Source: Henckelia pumila
Lineage: Eukaryota > Streptophyta > Magnoliopsida > Lamiales > Gesneriaceae
NCBI RefSeq assembly: GCF_033568475.1
Contig: NC_133123.1
Span: 136,980,242-137,044,241, forward strand
Reading direction: 5' to 3'
DNA: 64,000 nt
Each line of letters begins with the position of its first letter. Positions within the stretch are counted from its first letter, which is position 1. A program made the translations under genes and the position numbers. Under the pieces are notes generated by a model. It saw only the letters and a program-made list of their open reading frames with translations. It ran no database searches and was not told where the DNA came from. Shown here piece after piece: positions 33,481-45,560 of this stretch.

Positions 33481-35907
33481 TCTGCTGGGAGTTCTCATTT
33501 GAGGCCACGAGCTTCTGGCCAGGTGTTTGCCCTGAGACATGATCAGGCTGTGGAGGAGAATGAGAAAGTCATCGCAGGTACATTTCTACTTTATGGTATA
33601 CCTGCTCTTGTACTTATTGACACTGGTGCATCTCATTCCTTCATTTCTGCACGTTTTGTTAAGAGGCATAAATTACCATGCATTGCACTAGACGTAGTGA
33701 TGTCTGTTTCTACTCCGACGGGCCAATCTGCTTTGGCTAAGCGTCTAGTAATGGGTTGCCCTTTAGAGTTCGAAGGGAACATTTTGTTAGCAAATCTCAT
33801 GGTCCTGGCTATGGACGACTTTGATTGCATTCTTGGAATAGATATGTTGACTACCTATCGAGCTTCAGTGGACTGCTATCAGAGATTAGTACGCTTTCAT
33901 CCAGAGGGGAGTGAGAGTTGGTTTTTTTATGGTGAGGGAGCGCGACCCCCGATGCCTTTTGTATCAGCTTTGAGAGCCTGTCGAGCTCTAGAGTCTGGCG
34001 GGGAAGGCTACCTTATCTATGCAGTTGATTTGTCCGCTGAGAGTATTGGAATAGAGAGCATTCCTGTTGTGGATGAATTTCCAGATGTATTTCCTGATGA
34101 GATTCCGGGTTTTCCTCCTGCTAGGGAAGTCGAGTTTGGCATAGAGTTGATGCCGGGTACTTCGCCTATTTCTAGAGCACCGTATCGTCTGGCTCCGTCA
34201 GAGATGCGTGAGTTGAAGAATCAGCTACAGGATCTTTTGGACAAGGGGTACATTCGTCCTAGTGTATCTCCTTGGGGAGCTCCTGTTCTCTTCGTGAAGA
34301 AGAAGGATGGGTCGATGCGGCTGTGCATTGACTATCGGCAGCTGAATCGAGTCACTGTGAAGAACAAGTATCCGTTCCCTCGTATTGATGACTTATTTGA
34401 CCAGCTGAAGGGCACATCAGTTTACTCCAAGATTGACTTGAGATCTGGGTATCATCAGTTGAGAGTCCGTGATCAGGACGTAGCCAAGACTGCATTCCGT
34501 ACTCGCTATGGGCATTACGAGTTCCTAGTGATGCCATTTGGTTTGACTAATGCGCCGGCTATATTCATGGATTTGATGAACCGTGTCTTCAGGGAGTACT
34601 TGGACAAGTTTGTCGTGGTCTTTATTGACGACATCTTGGTGTATTCGCGTAATACGGAAGAACATGTTTCTCACTTGCGGTTAGTACTACAGACTCTTCG
34701 AGATGAGCAGTTGTACGCCAAGCTGAGCAAGTGTGAGTTCCGGATGGATAGAGTGGTCTTTCTTGGCCATATCATATCCAGGGAAGGGATTTCTGTTGAT
34801 CCAAGCAAGATTGAAGCGGTACTTAATTGGTCGCGTCCGACGACAATTGCTGAGATCCGTAGTTTTTTGGGTCTAGCAGGGTATTATCGACGCTTCATTC
34901 TGAACTTCTCTCAGTTAGCTCGACCGTTGACGCAGCTTACCCGCAAGGGGGTGGATTTCGAGTGGTCCTCCGAGTGTGAGGAGAATTTCTGTGAGCTTCG
35001 ACGGCGGTTGAATTCTGCGCCGGTGTTGGCATTACCGTCCGGATCTGGAGGGTATGTGGTATACACGGATGCTTCTCTTCAGGGGTTAGGTTATGTCTTG
35101 ACTCAGAATGGGCATGTGATCGCATACGCTTCTAGACAGCTGAAGCTTCACGAGGACAACTACCCAGTCCATGATTTGGAGTTAGCAACCATTGTGTTCG
35201 CTTTGAAGATCTGGCGTCATTATCTGTATGGCGAGAAATTTGAGATCTTCACCGACCATAAGAGTCTCAAGTATTTGTTCACTCAGGCGAAGTTGAACAT
35301 GAGGCAGATACGTTGGATGGACTTGCTTAAGGACTATGATTGCGAGATTAAGTACCATCCGGGAGCTGCTAATCTCACCGCTGATGCCTTGAGTCGCAAG
35401 GTACGACTATCCGCACTTCAGACTTGTTCGATGTCTAGTGCGATCAGTGACTGTTGTACTTCAGGTTATACCTTCAAGCATAAGAAAGGTATGCAGAGTA
35501 TCCAGATGTTTGCGATATTATCTGAGCCAGCCTTGTATTCGCGGATCCGAGATGCTCAGATGTCTGATTCGAAGACCCAGCATTTAGCTCGTCTAGCTAG
35601 CGAGGGTAGCTTGTCTGGATTTCATTATCAGTCAGATGGCTTTCTGTGTTTTTCTGGTAGGCTTGTGATTCCACAGGATGAAGAGTTGCGAGATGAGATT
35701 TTGTCTCAGGCGCATCGCACTAAGTTGAGTATTCATCCTGGGAGCAACAAGATGTACAAGGATCTACGTACTCGTTTCTGGTGGAAGGGAATGAAACGCA
35801 GTATTTATCAGTTTGTTTCGAGATGTTTGGTGTGTCAACAGGTCAAGGCAGAGCACCGCGGACCTGGAGGATTGCTTCAAAGTCTGCCTATTCCTGAATG
35901 GAAATGA
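33481..35907 (+). pseudogene. Tekay protease-RT-RNase H-integrase N-terminus of element B
   Basis: Open for about 800 codons after the gag stop. Protease [10 protein letters not shown] comes first. RT has [26 protein letters not shown] and the catalytic FIDD at 34621-34632. RNase H has [13 protein letters not shown] and [11 protein letters not shown], ending ADALSRK. The integrase zinc finger has H...H and [12 protein letters not shown] (35905-35907) stands where a Trp (WKWEF) is expected; the outer copy carries the same stop. Confidence 0.92.
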
Positions 35908-36957
35908 GAGTTTATCACAATGGACTTTGTGACCCATTTGCCGCTATCCCCGAGGAACTGTGATGTTATCTGGGTTGTGGTGGACCGACTCACCAAGTCA
36001 GCGCATTTCATTGCCTATAGCCGAGAGTACTCTGTGGATCGCATGACACGGATGTATATTCAGGAGATCGTTCGACTTCATGGAGTGCCTGTAAGCATTG
36101 TCAGCGATCGGGACCCCAGGTTTACTTCTAGATTCTGGGGGAGCGTTCAGCGTGCGATGGGTACTACTCTCAGTTTGAGTACAGCCTATCATCCGGAGAC
36201 TGATGGTCAGTCAGAGCGCACTATCCGTACATTAGAGGATATGCTTAGAGCGTGCGTCAAGGATTTTGGTTCAGCCTGGCAGGATCATTTGCCGTTGATC
36301 GAGTTTGCTTACAACAACAGCTATCACACTAGTATTGGGATGGCACCTTTTGAGGCGTTGTATGGGCGACGTTGTCGTACTCCACTCTTCTGGGAAGAAG
36401 TGGGGGAGAGACAGGCTGAGGGACCGGAGTTTATCCAGCAGGCGATAGATATTGTTGATCAAATCAAGAAACGGATTAAGACTGCACAGGATCGTGAGGC
36501 CAGTTATGCTAATATCAAGCGTAGGCCCTTGCAGTTCGAGGTCGGGGAGAAAGTGTTTCTGAGAGTGTCACCTTTCCGCAAGATTCTCAGATTTGGCCTT
36601 AAGGGAAAGTTGTCTCCCAGATTTATCGGTCCGTTTGAGATCTTGGAGAGCATTGGCGATTTGGCTTATCGACTAGCTTTGCCACCGCATCTATCCAGTA
36701 TTCACGACGTGTTCCACGTATCTCTGTTGCGACGGTATGTGGCAGATGAATCTCATATTCTGCAGCGGTCTGAGGTTCAGGTAGACAAGGATTTGACTTA
36801 TGTTGAAAAACCTCTTCGTATCCTGGATTATAAGGATAAGGTTTTACGGAACAAAGTCATTCCTTTGGTTTTAGTTCAGTGGCAGCGCCGAGGCACTGAG
36901 GAAGCTATTTGGGAGCTTGAGGACAGGATGCGTAAAGACCATCCTGAGTTGTTTTGA
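35908..36957 (+). pseudogene. Tekay integrase core and chromodomain of element B
   Basis: The frame resumes in phase: [23 protein letters not shown] (first D), [12 protein letters not shown] (second D), [12 protein letters not shown] (E), GPFEILE and HDVFHVSLLRRYV. It ends with a group II chromodomain (ILDYKDKVLRNKVIPLVLVQ, WELEDRM), which places it in the Tekay/Del chromovirus clade. The stop codon is at 36955-36957. The DDE triad is intact. Confidence 0.9.
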
Positions 36958-37093
36958 TTTCATTCTTTAAGTTGTATTCAGTTTCAAAATCTGTAAACGT
37001 TTGATTTGAATGAAGAATGTTTCTGATTTCTGTATTTACATTCGGTACTTAAGATCTGATTTCGAGGACGAAATATCTTAAGTGGGGGAAGAA

Positions 37094-38423
37094 TGTAGTA
37101 GCCCGTAACCAAAATCAGTAACTAAGGAATTAATCATAATTACTTGGGTAGAGTTCGGAAGCTCCGAAGGTGAGTTCGAAAGCTCCGATCAGGATCGGAC
37201 GTTCCGAACAGGATCGGAAGCTCCGATCGATATTACGTCAGGCATGATGTATGGCAAGATCGGAAGTTCCGATCAGGACCGGAAGCTCCGATCACCCCTA
37301 TCTGGAGTCAACAAGTGATATTTTGACACGTGGCAGATCAGGATCTTCAGAAGCTCCGATGGCAGGATCGGATGTTCCGATCGATGTTCGGATGTTCCGA
37401 TCAAGGATCGGAAGTTCTGATCGTTGTCTATAAATAGAAGGTCGAGGCTTCACTTTCATTTGCCAATTCCGAGTTCTCCTTTCCATTCTAGTCCTTTTGG
37501 AGCTGTTCTAGTCTTTTTAGGCTTGGTCCGGAGGTCGGCGAGGCGTTCGGTAGTCGTAGCGGAGTTGTGCCCAAGTTCTGGAGGCATCGACATCAAAGGG
37601 CTAACGACGGACGAAGGTATAGCTTTTGCTTCCTATAAATATTTAGGAGTACGCAATAGCTTAATTAAGGCTTTTAGACCACTTTAATGATAGTAGTATC
37701 ATTTGGCAGTGTAGAGCAGACTATAGGCGTGGACCTAGAGTTGGTAGAGCTTGCTCTGTTTTGAGGTACGAAAGTACTGTTCGAGATATCCTGACTGAGT
37801 ATGCATGTATTATGTGACTGCATGATTTATATGCCATGATATTATGTTGCATTCAATTGCATCTTGCTGTATCTCTTTCGAGATGTCTGTTAGTAGGGTT
37901 GTACCCTATCCTGTTAGTGGATGGACTTCCATCGATTTGGGTCCGGCGTATCCATGGTTATCTCGGTATGGGAGCCACCTCCTGAAGCGACGGCACAGCG
38001 TGCTACATACCAGGGCCCGGTCTGTCTCTGTTATCTAATCCTTGACCTCGAGTCTATAGGAAGTTCACTTTGCATTCATGTATACTCATACTCTCGTACT
38101 GAGCGTTTTATGCTCACGTCTCGTACTCTGTGCTTCTGGACACCCTATTCCATGGGGCAGGTTTGCGATTGGACGAAGAGGGTGGATCCAGGAGGGGCTA
38201 GTCAGTGGTTGGCCAGCTGGAGCTTCGTCTAGGTTTTATTACTGTTGTTTGGGTTTATACAGCTATTCGATTTGGTTGTATATTATTGGATAAATTACAG
38301 ATTCCTTCACTTGGGATTGTATATTGTTTATGGTTTCCGCAGTTTTATTCTGATATCTGTTTAATTAAGTTAATTGCATGCATAAGTTCTATTTAGTAGG
38401 TGATCTGGGTAAGGGTCACTACA
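37094..38423 (+). repeat. Tekay LTR-B' (3' LTR of element B)
   Basis: 1330 bp, clearly paired with LTR-B. The second half of the inverted TGACGT site is changed to TGATGT. TATA box at 37429-37436. It is followed directly by a new PBS and gag. Confidence 0.92.
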
Positions 38424-38488
38424 TTTATGGTATCAGAGCATGCAAAAGAATTCTTGGGATTTAGTCTCATCATGAGGTATTTTTGTAG

Positions 38489-39236
38489 ATGGCAAATCGT
38501 GACGATCGGAGTTCTCATGGCAGTGTTGGTGGGCATTGGGGTGATGCCGACCGGGAGCCTCATCGAGAACGGCGTCATCGTCATCATGACGATGAGCGTT
38601 TCACTGTGCCCCGATTCTTAGCTATGGGTCCTAAGCCTTTAGTTGGAGGTGAGTCTCCGGAGGATGCGGAGAACTGGTTAGACCGCATGGAGACGACTTT
38701 TCAGACTTTCCAATGCACCGAAGAGCAGAAGGTGGAGACCCTTGGCTATCTTCTGGATGGGCGTGCGCGCAGGTGGTGGAGGTTTACTTCTGCACCTTTT
38801 GTTGCGGCGAGAGGAGTGGCCACCTGGGCCGAATTCCGCACAGCTTTCCAAAAGCGGTATTTTCCTCCTGCACTCCGTCAGTCGAAGGCAGGCGAGCTAC
38901 TGAGTCTACGACAAGGAGCCATGTCTATCGATGAGTATCAGTAGAGGTTCTTTGATCTGCTATCCTATTGCCCCGAGATTGCTGATAGCTCAGAGATGAA
39001 GTATAATATGTTCCTTCAGGGCCTTAACCCTGAGATCCATGACCGTGTGGCGGTTGGCGACGACATGTCCTACGAGGGTTTGGTGAGCCGTTGTCACCAG
39101 GTGGAGGACAGCATTTGGAGGAACAGGTCTTTCCCTCAGTCGAGGCCTGCTAGTTCTTTGGGTCCCCGTGCCCAAACTTTCAAGAAGTCTGGATCTTCTT
39201 CTTCCTCTGGTTCTGGAGGTGTTGTCCGTTACGGTA
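38489..39236 (+). pseudogene. Third, truncated Tekay gag
   Basis: Nearly identical to the gag at 32542 (B subtype) up to just before the zinc knuckle. A TAG (38942-38944) replaces a Gln codon. It ends abruptly at VVRYGK, joined to the middle of an LTR-A type sequence at about 39236. Confidence 0.9.
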
Positions 39237-40374
39237 AGGTCGGAAGATCGAAAGCTCCGATCACCCCTATCCGAAGTCAACAAGTGATATTTTGACACAC
39301 GGCAGATCAGGATCTTCGGAAGCTCCGATGGCAGGATCGGACGTTCCGATCGAGGTTCGGAGGCTCCGATCATTGTCTATAAATAGAAGGCCGAGAATTC
39401 ATTTTCAATTGCCAATTTCGGATTTCCTCTCTACTCTAGTCGTATTCGAGTTGTTCTAAGCCTTCCTAGGCTTGATCCGGGAGTCGTCGAGGCGTTCGAT
39501 AGTCGTAGCGGAGTTGTGCCAAAGTTTTGGAGGCATCGACATCAAAGGGCTAACGACGGACGAATGTATAGCTTTTGCTTCCTATAAATATTTAGGAGTA
39601 TGCAATAGCTTAGTTAAGGCTTTTAGAGCACTTTAATGATAATAGTATCATTTGGCAGTGTAGAGCAGACTATAAGCGTGGACCTAGAGTTGGTAGAGCT
39701 TGCACTGAATTGAGATATGAAAGTACTGTTCGAGATATCCTGACTGAGTATGCATGTATTACGTGACTGCATGGTTTATATGTCATTGATTTATGCTGCA
39801 TTCATTTGTATACTGAGCTATCTCCTTCGAGATGTCTGTTAGTAGGGTTTTTCCCTATCCTGTTAGTGGTTGGACTTCCATCGATTTGGGTCCGGCATAT
39901 CCACTTGTATTTCGGTATGGGAGCCACCTCCTGAAGCGACGGCACAGCGTGCTACATACCAGGGCCCGGTCTGTCTCTGTTATCTGATCCTTGACCTCGA
40001 GTTTGTAGGGAGTTCACTTTGCATGCATGTATACTCATACTCTCGTACTGAGCGTTTTATGCTCACGTCTCGTACTCTGTGTTTCTGGACACCCTATTCC
40101 ATGGGGCAGGTTTGCGATTGGACGAGGCGGGTGGATCCAAGAGGGGCTAGGCAGTGGTTGGCCAGCTGGAGTTTCATCTAGGTTTTTATTTCTGTTGTTT
40201 TGGGTTGATACAGCTATTCGATTTGGTTGTATATTATTCGGATAAATTACAGATTCCTTTCCTTGGGATTGTATTTGTTTATGGTTTCCGCAAGATTATT
40301 CTGTTATCTGTTTAATTAAGTTTATTGCATGCCTAAGTTCTGTTTAGTAGGTGATCCAGGTAAGGGTCACTACA
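39237..40374 (+). repeat. Tekay LTR-A' (truncated 3' LTR of outer element)
   Basis: 1138 bp. Lacks the first part of the LTR and one palindromic unit compared with LTR-A, but has the same subtype-specific U5. TATA box at 39378-39385. Ends GGTCACTACA before the TTGCT duplication. Confidence 0.9.
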
Positions 40375-40379
40375 TTGCT

Positions 40380-43300
40380 TCATGTAGCACAATAATCTCA
40401 GCGTGATTTGATGAAGTTGTTACGAGTGTTTGTTTCTGTGAACGCCAAGAAATTGCGGTGCCTCCATGAGTAAATACATATCCGATTTGGGAACGTGGCT
40501 TATGTGGATCAGATAAATATCCAGCATCGGCATAACCTACGATACTTGATTGGTGTCTTTTGAGTACAAAAGTCCCAAATCTGTCGTTTCTCGTAGATAA
40601 CGAAATATATGTTTAATTCCGTTCCAGTGCCTCTTTGTTGGATATGAACTGAATCTTGCCAATAAATTTACAGCAAAAGATATATCTGGTCTAGTGCAAT
40701 TTGCAAGATACATAAGGGCACCAATGACACTTAGATATGGTACTTCTGGACCAAGAATAACTTCATCATCTTCACATGGACGGAATGGATCTTTTTTTAT
40801 GTTTAATGATCTTACAACCATTGGAGTACTTAATGGATTTGATTTATCCATATTAAAACGTTTAAGGATCTTTTCTGTATAATTTACTTGGTGAACAAAA
40901 ATTCCACATTTTTTTTGTTCTATTTGCAAACCCAGACAGTACTTGGTTTTTTCAAGATCCTTCATTTCGAATTCTTCCTTCAAGTACATCATAACCTCTT
41001 GAATTTCTTTATTCGTTCCAATGATGTTTAAATCATCAACATATACAGAAATAATTACACATCCGAATGTTGTTTTCTTGATGAAAACACAAGGGCATAT
41101 TGGATCATTTACATATCCCTTTTTCATCAAGTGCTTACTTAGCCGATTATACCACATTCGGTCGGATTGCTTCAACCCATATAATGATCTTTGCAATTTT
41201 ACAGAATAAAATTCTCTGAGTTTTGAACTTTGTGCCTCAGGCATCTTAAATCCTTCAGGGATTTTCATGTATATATCACTATCAAGTGATCCGTATAAGT
41301 AAGCCGTAACAACATCCATCAGACACATTTTAAAATTTTCAGACACTGCCAAACTAATAAAATATCGAAACGTAATTGCATCCATAACAGGAGAATACGT
41401 TTCTTCATAATCAATTCCAGGCCTTTGAGAAAAACCTTGTGCAATAAGTCTAGCTTTATATCTTACTATTTCATTTTTTTCATTTCGCTTTCGAATAAAA
41501 ACCCATTTGTATCCAACAGGTTTTACACCTTTAGGTATGAGGACTATAGGTCCAAAAATATTGCGTTTATTTAGCGAATCCAATTCAACCTGGATGACAT
41601 CTTTCCATTTTGCCCAATCATGACGAGTTTTACATTCACCAAAGGATTTTGGTTCATGATCCTCGTTTTCATTTATGATGTCACATACCACATTATAAGA
41701 AAATATCTCATCAATATCTTCTATATCTCTTCGGTTCCATATTTTTCCAGTATTAATATAATTGATAGAGATTTTACGATTCTCGTCAGTTTGTGGTTCT
41801 GACAAAACATTTTCATCATCAGGTGTTTTTTCTGGAATACCATTTTTTATTTTATGATCATCGTGTTTCTCTATGACTTTTCTTTTCCGAGGATTTTTAT
41901 CCTTGGAACCGACTGGCCTTCCACACTTCAAGCGTTTTATGATATCATGAGTGTCTTCAATTTGTTTCTTTGGAATTTCAATTCAAGCAGGGGCATTTAC
42001 AGCATGTATATATGATTTTGTTACCCCTTTTGTGTCTGCAAATGCATCTGGCATTTGATTTGCAATTCTTTGCAAGTGCACAATTTGTTGTACATCTTTC
42101 TCACATTTTTTGGTCCTTGGATCCAAATGTAACAATGATGGTACATACCATGTGATTTCTTTTTCGATGTGTTTCTTTTCTCCCCTTAACATTGGGAAGA
42201 TTTCTTCATTAAAATGACAATCAGCAAAACGTGCTGTAAACACATCGCCTGTCTGAGGCTCAAGATATCGAATGATTGATGGGCTATCATAACCAATATA
42301 AATACCGATTTTTCTTTGAGGACCCATTTTTGATCGTTGAGGTGGTGCAATAGGCACATACACCATACATCCAAAAATTCTCAGATGAAAAATATTTGGT
42401 TCTTTACCAAATGCAAGCTGCAATGGGGAGAATTTATGATATGCACTTGGTCTGATGCGAATTAATGCCGCAGCATGTAAAATTGCATGTCCCCATATAG
42501 AAATAGGGAGTTTTGTTCTCATAATCATTGGTCTAGCAATCAGTTGTAGATGTTTAATCAATGATTCAGCTAATCCATTATGTGTATGAACATGAGCAAC
42601 ATGATGTTCAATAGTAATTCCCATTGACATACAATAGTCATTGAAAGTTTGGGAAGTAAATTCTCCAGCATTATCAAGTCTTATTTTCTTGATTGTATAA
42701 TCGAGAAATTGATTCCGCAATTTTATTATTTGAGCCATTAGTTTTGCAAATGCCACATTCCGAGTTGACAATAAGCATACATGTGACCATCTGCTGGAGG
42801 CATCGATCAATACCATAAAATATCGAAATGGTCAACATGGTGGATGAATTGTCCCACAAATATCACCCTGAATACGTTCAAGAAATATGGGTGATTCTGT
42901 TTGGATTTTAGCTGGCGATGGTCTTATAATAAGTTTTCCAAGAGAACATAATTTACATTGAAACTTATTATTCTGAAAGATCTTCTAGTCTTTCAATGGA
43001 TGACCATGCGTATTTTCAATAATTCTTCGCATCGTTATTGAACCAGGATATCCCAATCGATCATGAAAATTGATTAATATTGAAGAACTATTAACCACCA
43101 TATTTGATTCGATTGGCCTTATATGTGTATAATGCAATCCAGTAGGGAGCATTGATAATTTTTCAACCACATATTTCTTTCCTGATTTATATGTGGTAAG
43201 ACACATATATTTCTGATTTCCATCAGTTATCGTCTCAGTATCATATCCATGAGAATATATGTCATTAAAACTCAACAAATTTCTTTTCGATTGTGGTGAA

Positions 43301-43539
43301 TATAAAGCATCATTTATCAGAAATTTTGTACCATTTGGTAACAAAAATTGTGCTTTACCACAACCTTCAATCAAGTCTACAGGACCTGATATTGTATTCA
43401 CCATTGTTTTTGTTGGTTTTATTTCCAAGAAATATCTTTCATATCGCAGAATAGTGTGCGTTGTACCAATATCCGGTATGCAAATTTCCATGATATTATT
43501 TTCATGTTTGCTCATAGCATTTTCCATATCAAACTTCAC
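40380..43539 (-). pseudogene. Copia pol (protease, integrase, RT, RNase H 5' part)
   Basis: One ancestral frame is broken by stops. Protease region 43539-42985 (IPDIGTTHTIL) ends with the integrase zinc-binding H-H part. TAG and TGA codons lie between 42985 and 42816. The integrase core (VLIDASSRWSHV, IRLDNAGEF, HTHNGLAES) runs 42816-41983. A TGA near 41983 replaces an expected Arg codon. RT 41931-40537 has YKARLIAQGFSQ, MDVVTAYLYGSL and SVYVDDLNIIG. A frameshift at 40537 precedes RNase H (YADAGYLSD, SWRSQKQTLV), which is cut at 40380 by the Tekay insertion. Confidence 0.92.
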
Positions 43540-43652
43540 AAAAATGCAATAAAAAAAAAATTAAGTACAATACAAATGCAAAATATAACATGTTTTATAA
43601 TACAAGAATGCATGAAAAATACAAATTTGTTACAATCTAGTTCCACCAATCT

Positions 43653-44732
43653 TTAATCAATGTCTTCGAAATTATTCAAAAAATCTGCAGCATTGAAACT
43701 AGTTGAACCAATTAAATGGTTACTATTTTCAACAAAATTGGTCTCTTTTCTTTTCTCCTTTGTCGATTCTTTATAGAGCTTACATAGGTGCTCAGGGGTT
43801 CGACAAATATGTGACCAATGTCCTGGAGTGCCACATCTATAACAAACACTCTCAGTTCTTTTTGAGTGATTTTCATTTTCACTCGTAATTTCATGCTGCC
43901 TTTTTGGTGGGTGGTTCGTGACGTTCTTTTGAGATGAGTTATTGAAGTAACTATCTCGATTATTTTTATATCCACGGCCGCGACCACGATCGCGATCATT
44001 TTTACGAACACGTCCACGTCCACGTCCACGCCCACGTCCTCGACCTCGTCCACGACCAAAATCTGGTCTATGCCTTTGATTTTGATTTTGATTTTTCATT
44101 ACGACATTTGCTTCAGGAAATGCCGTTGATCCAGTGGGTCGGGATTGATGATTTCTTATTAACAATTCGTTGTTCTTTTCCGCCACAAGAAGACATGCAA
44201 TGAGTTCAGAATATCTCGTAAAACCACGCACTCTATACTGTTGCTGTAGAGTTATATTTGATGCGTGAAAAGTGGAAAATGTTTTCTCAAGCATTTCCAT
44301 CTCTGTGACTTCAAGTCCACAAAATTTTAATTGCGAGACTATTCGATACATCGCAAAATTATAATCACTGACTTTTTTAAAGTCTTGGAATCTCAACGTA
44401 TTCCATTCATCACGGGCGGTCGGGAGTATCACTTCCCTTATATGCTCAAATCTTTCTTTCAACCCTTTCCATAAAATCATTGTGTTTTTTTCTATGAGAT
44501 ACTCACATTTCAACCCTTCATCAAGATTTCGGCGTAAGAAAATCATTGCCTTTGCTTTATCTTGTGAGGTTGATATATTAATTTCTTTGATGGTATCACT
44601 TAGACCCAATGAATCAAGATGCATCTCAACATCAAGAGTCCATGGCATATAATTTTTTTCAGTGATATCGAGTGCAACGAATTCAAGCTTTGCCAAGTTT
44701 GGCATGGTGGTACTAGAAAAATAACAATGCAT
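43653..44732 (-). CDS. Copia gag
   Basis: Open frame of 359 aa, the only intact gene of this copia element. An N-terminal LEFVALDITEKNYMPWTLDV block is followed by the UBN2-type gag domain, an Arg-Gly rich tract of about 25 residues, and a CCHC knuckle CYRCGTPGHWSHIC. It is in a different frame from pol and separated from it by about 110 noncoding bases. It would form the capsid of virus-like particles if expressed. Confidence 0.88.
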   Translation of the reverse strand: MHCYFSSTTMPNLAKLEFVALDITEKNYMPWTLDVEMHLDSLGLSDTIKEINISTSQDKAKAMIFLRRNLDEGLKCEYLIEKNTMILWKGLKERFEHIREVILPTARDEWNTLRFQDFKKVSDYNFAMYRIVSQLKFCGLEVTEMEMLEKTFSTFHASNITLQQQYRVRGFTRYSELIACLLVAEKNNELLIRNHQSRPTGSTAFPEANVVMKNQNQNQRHRPDFGRGRGRGRGRGRGRGRVRKNDRDRGRGRGYKNNRDSYFNNSSQKNVTNHPPKRQHEITSENENHSKRTESVCYRCGTPGHWSHICRTPEHLCKLYKESTKEKRKETNFVENSNHLIGSTSFNAADFLNNFEDID

Positions 44733-45560
44733 TTTATTAGTTAATTTCCATTAATATGACAATACAAAATAATGGAAAAATAAAAATTACAAGTGCGCAT
44801 ACAAATAGATAAAAAGTATGTGGTGGAAAATCGCTGGTGAGTACAAGACTCGTGAGCATGATGATCATAATCGTTATGAAAAATAGCCTTATAAATGCCA
44901 TCATCTCCATCTTCGAAAAATAGAGTAAAAATATTTTGAGAGAAAGAGTGAATTTTGGTGTGATTGAAAATAAATTTGAGTGAACATATTTATAGGCCAA
45001 AAACTAGCTGTTTGTGACCGTTGAGGGTAAATAAAAAATCGAGTATATGTTGAATAAAAATTCGTGATAATGATGCAATGCATATAATGATAATCATAAT
45101 TAAATAATTATGTATATCATATCACATTATTATAAGGTCAGTGTCGTAGACAGCCTTTTATATAATATTGTGAAATTATACCAATATAGTTAGTATAAAA
45201 TTAGGTATAGTATATCATATCACATTATTATAAGATCGGTGTCATAGACAACCTTTTATATAATAACATGAAATTATACAAATATGATTATATTGTTTAA
45301 GAACCTTAGAGGCTTTTATACTTGTCGTATCCCTTACCGAGAGTGTGAGATGTCGTCTTAACATCCTCCCAGGATTTATAACAAATTTTGAAAAAAAACT
45401 TATTTTTTTTCATAACATGATATTATATATTAATATATACACAATAAAAATATATAAACAGTAAAATAAAAATTCTTACTTGTTGAATATTTTTTACTTC
45501 TTCTTGTATTTTGGAGCGTCGGAAATTATAGAGAACCTTCGAGCAATCGTGCTGATAACG
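44733..45560 (-). other. Copia untranslated leader with tandem duplication
   Basis: 828 bp between the 5' LTR and gag. Next to the LTR is CGTTATCAGCACG, in the primer binding site position. A 98-bp head-to-tail duplication (45112-45209, 45210-45292) starts GTATATCATATCACATTATT in both copies. Confidence 0.75.
45112..45292. repeat. 98-bp tandem duplication in copia leader
   Basis: Two copies with a period of 98 bp, sharing GTATATCATATCACATTATT and CCTTTTATATAATA. Differences are mostly single substitutions. Confidence 0.8.

Larger units (their letters stand above)
31146..38423 (+). mobile_element. Nearly complete Tekay element B
   Basis: 7278 bp, with LTR-B (1331 bp) and LTR-B' (1330 bp), PBS, gag, protease, RT, RNase H, integrase, chromodomain and polypurine tract (AGTGGGGGAAGAA, 37081-37093). 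It begins exactly with TGTAGTAG after GTCGT inside the integrase of the outer copy, as expected of a true insertion. The matching right-hand GTCGT is absent, because LTR-B' is followed by another PBS and gag instead. Confidence 0.9.
27773..40374 (+). mobile_element. Tekay (Ty3/gypsy chromovirus) composite inserted in the copia RNase H
   Basis: The outer limits are TGTAGTAT... at 27773 and ...GGTCACTACA at 40374. A perfect duplication TTGCT of the copia sequence flanks it (27768-27772 and 40375-40379). Inside are LTR-A, a deleted internal region, LTR-B, a full internal region, LTR-B', a partial gag and a truncated LTR-A'. LTR-A and LTR-A' share subtype-specific sequence (for example ATTTCCTCTCTACTCTAGTC) distinct from LTR-B/B', so A and A' are the two ends of the outer element and B is a second element within it. 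Confidence 0.9.
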
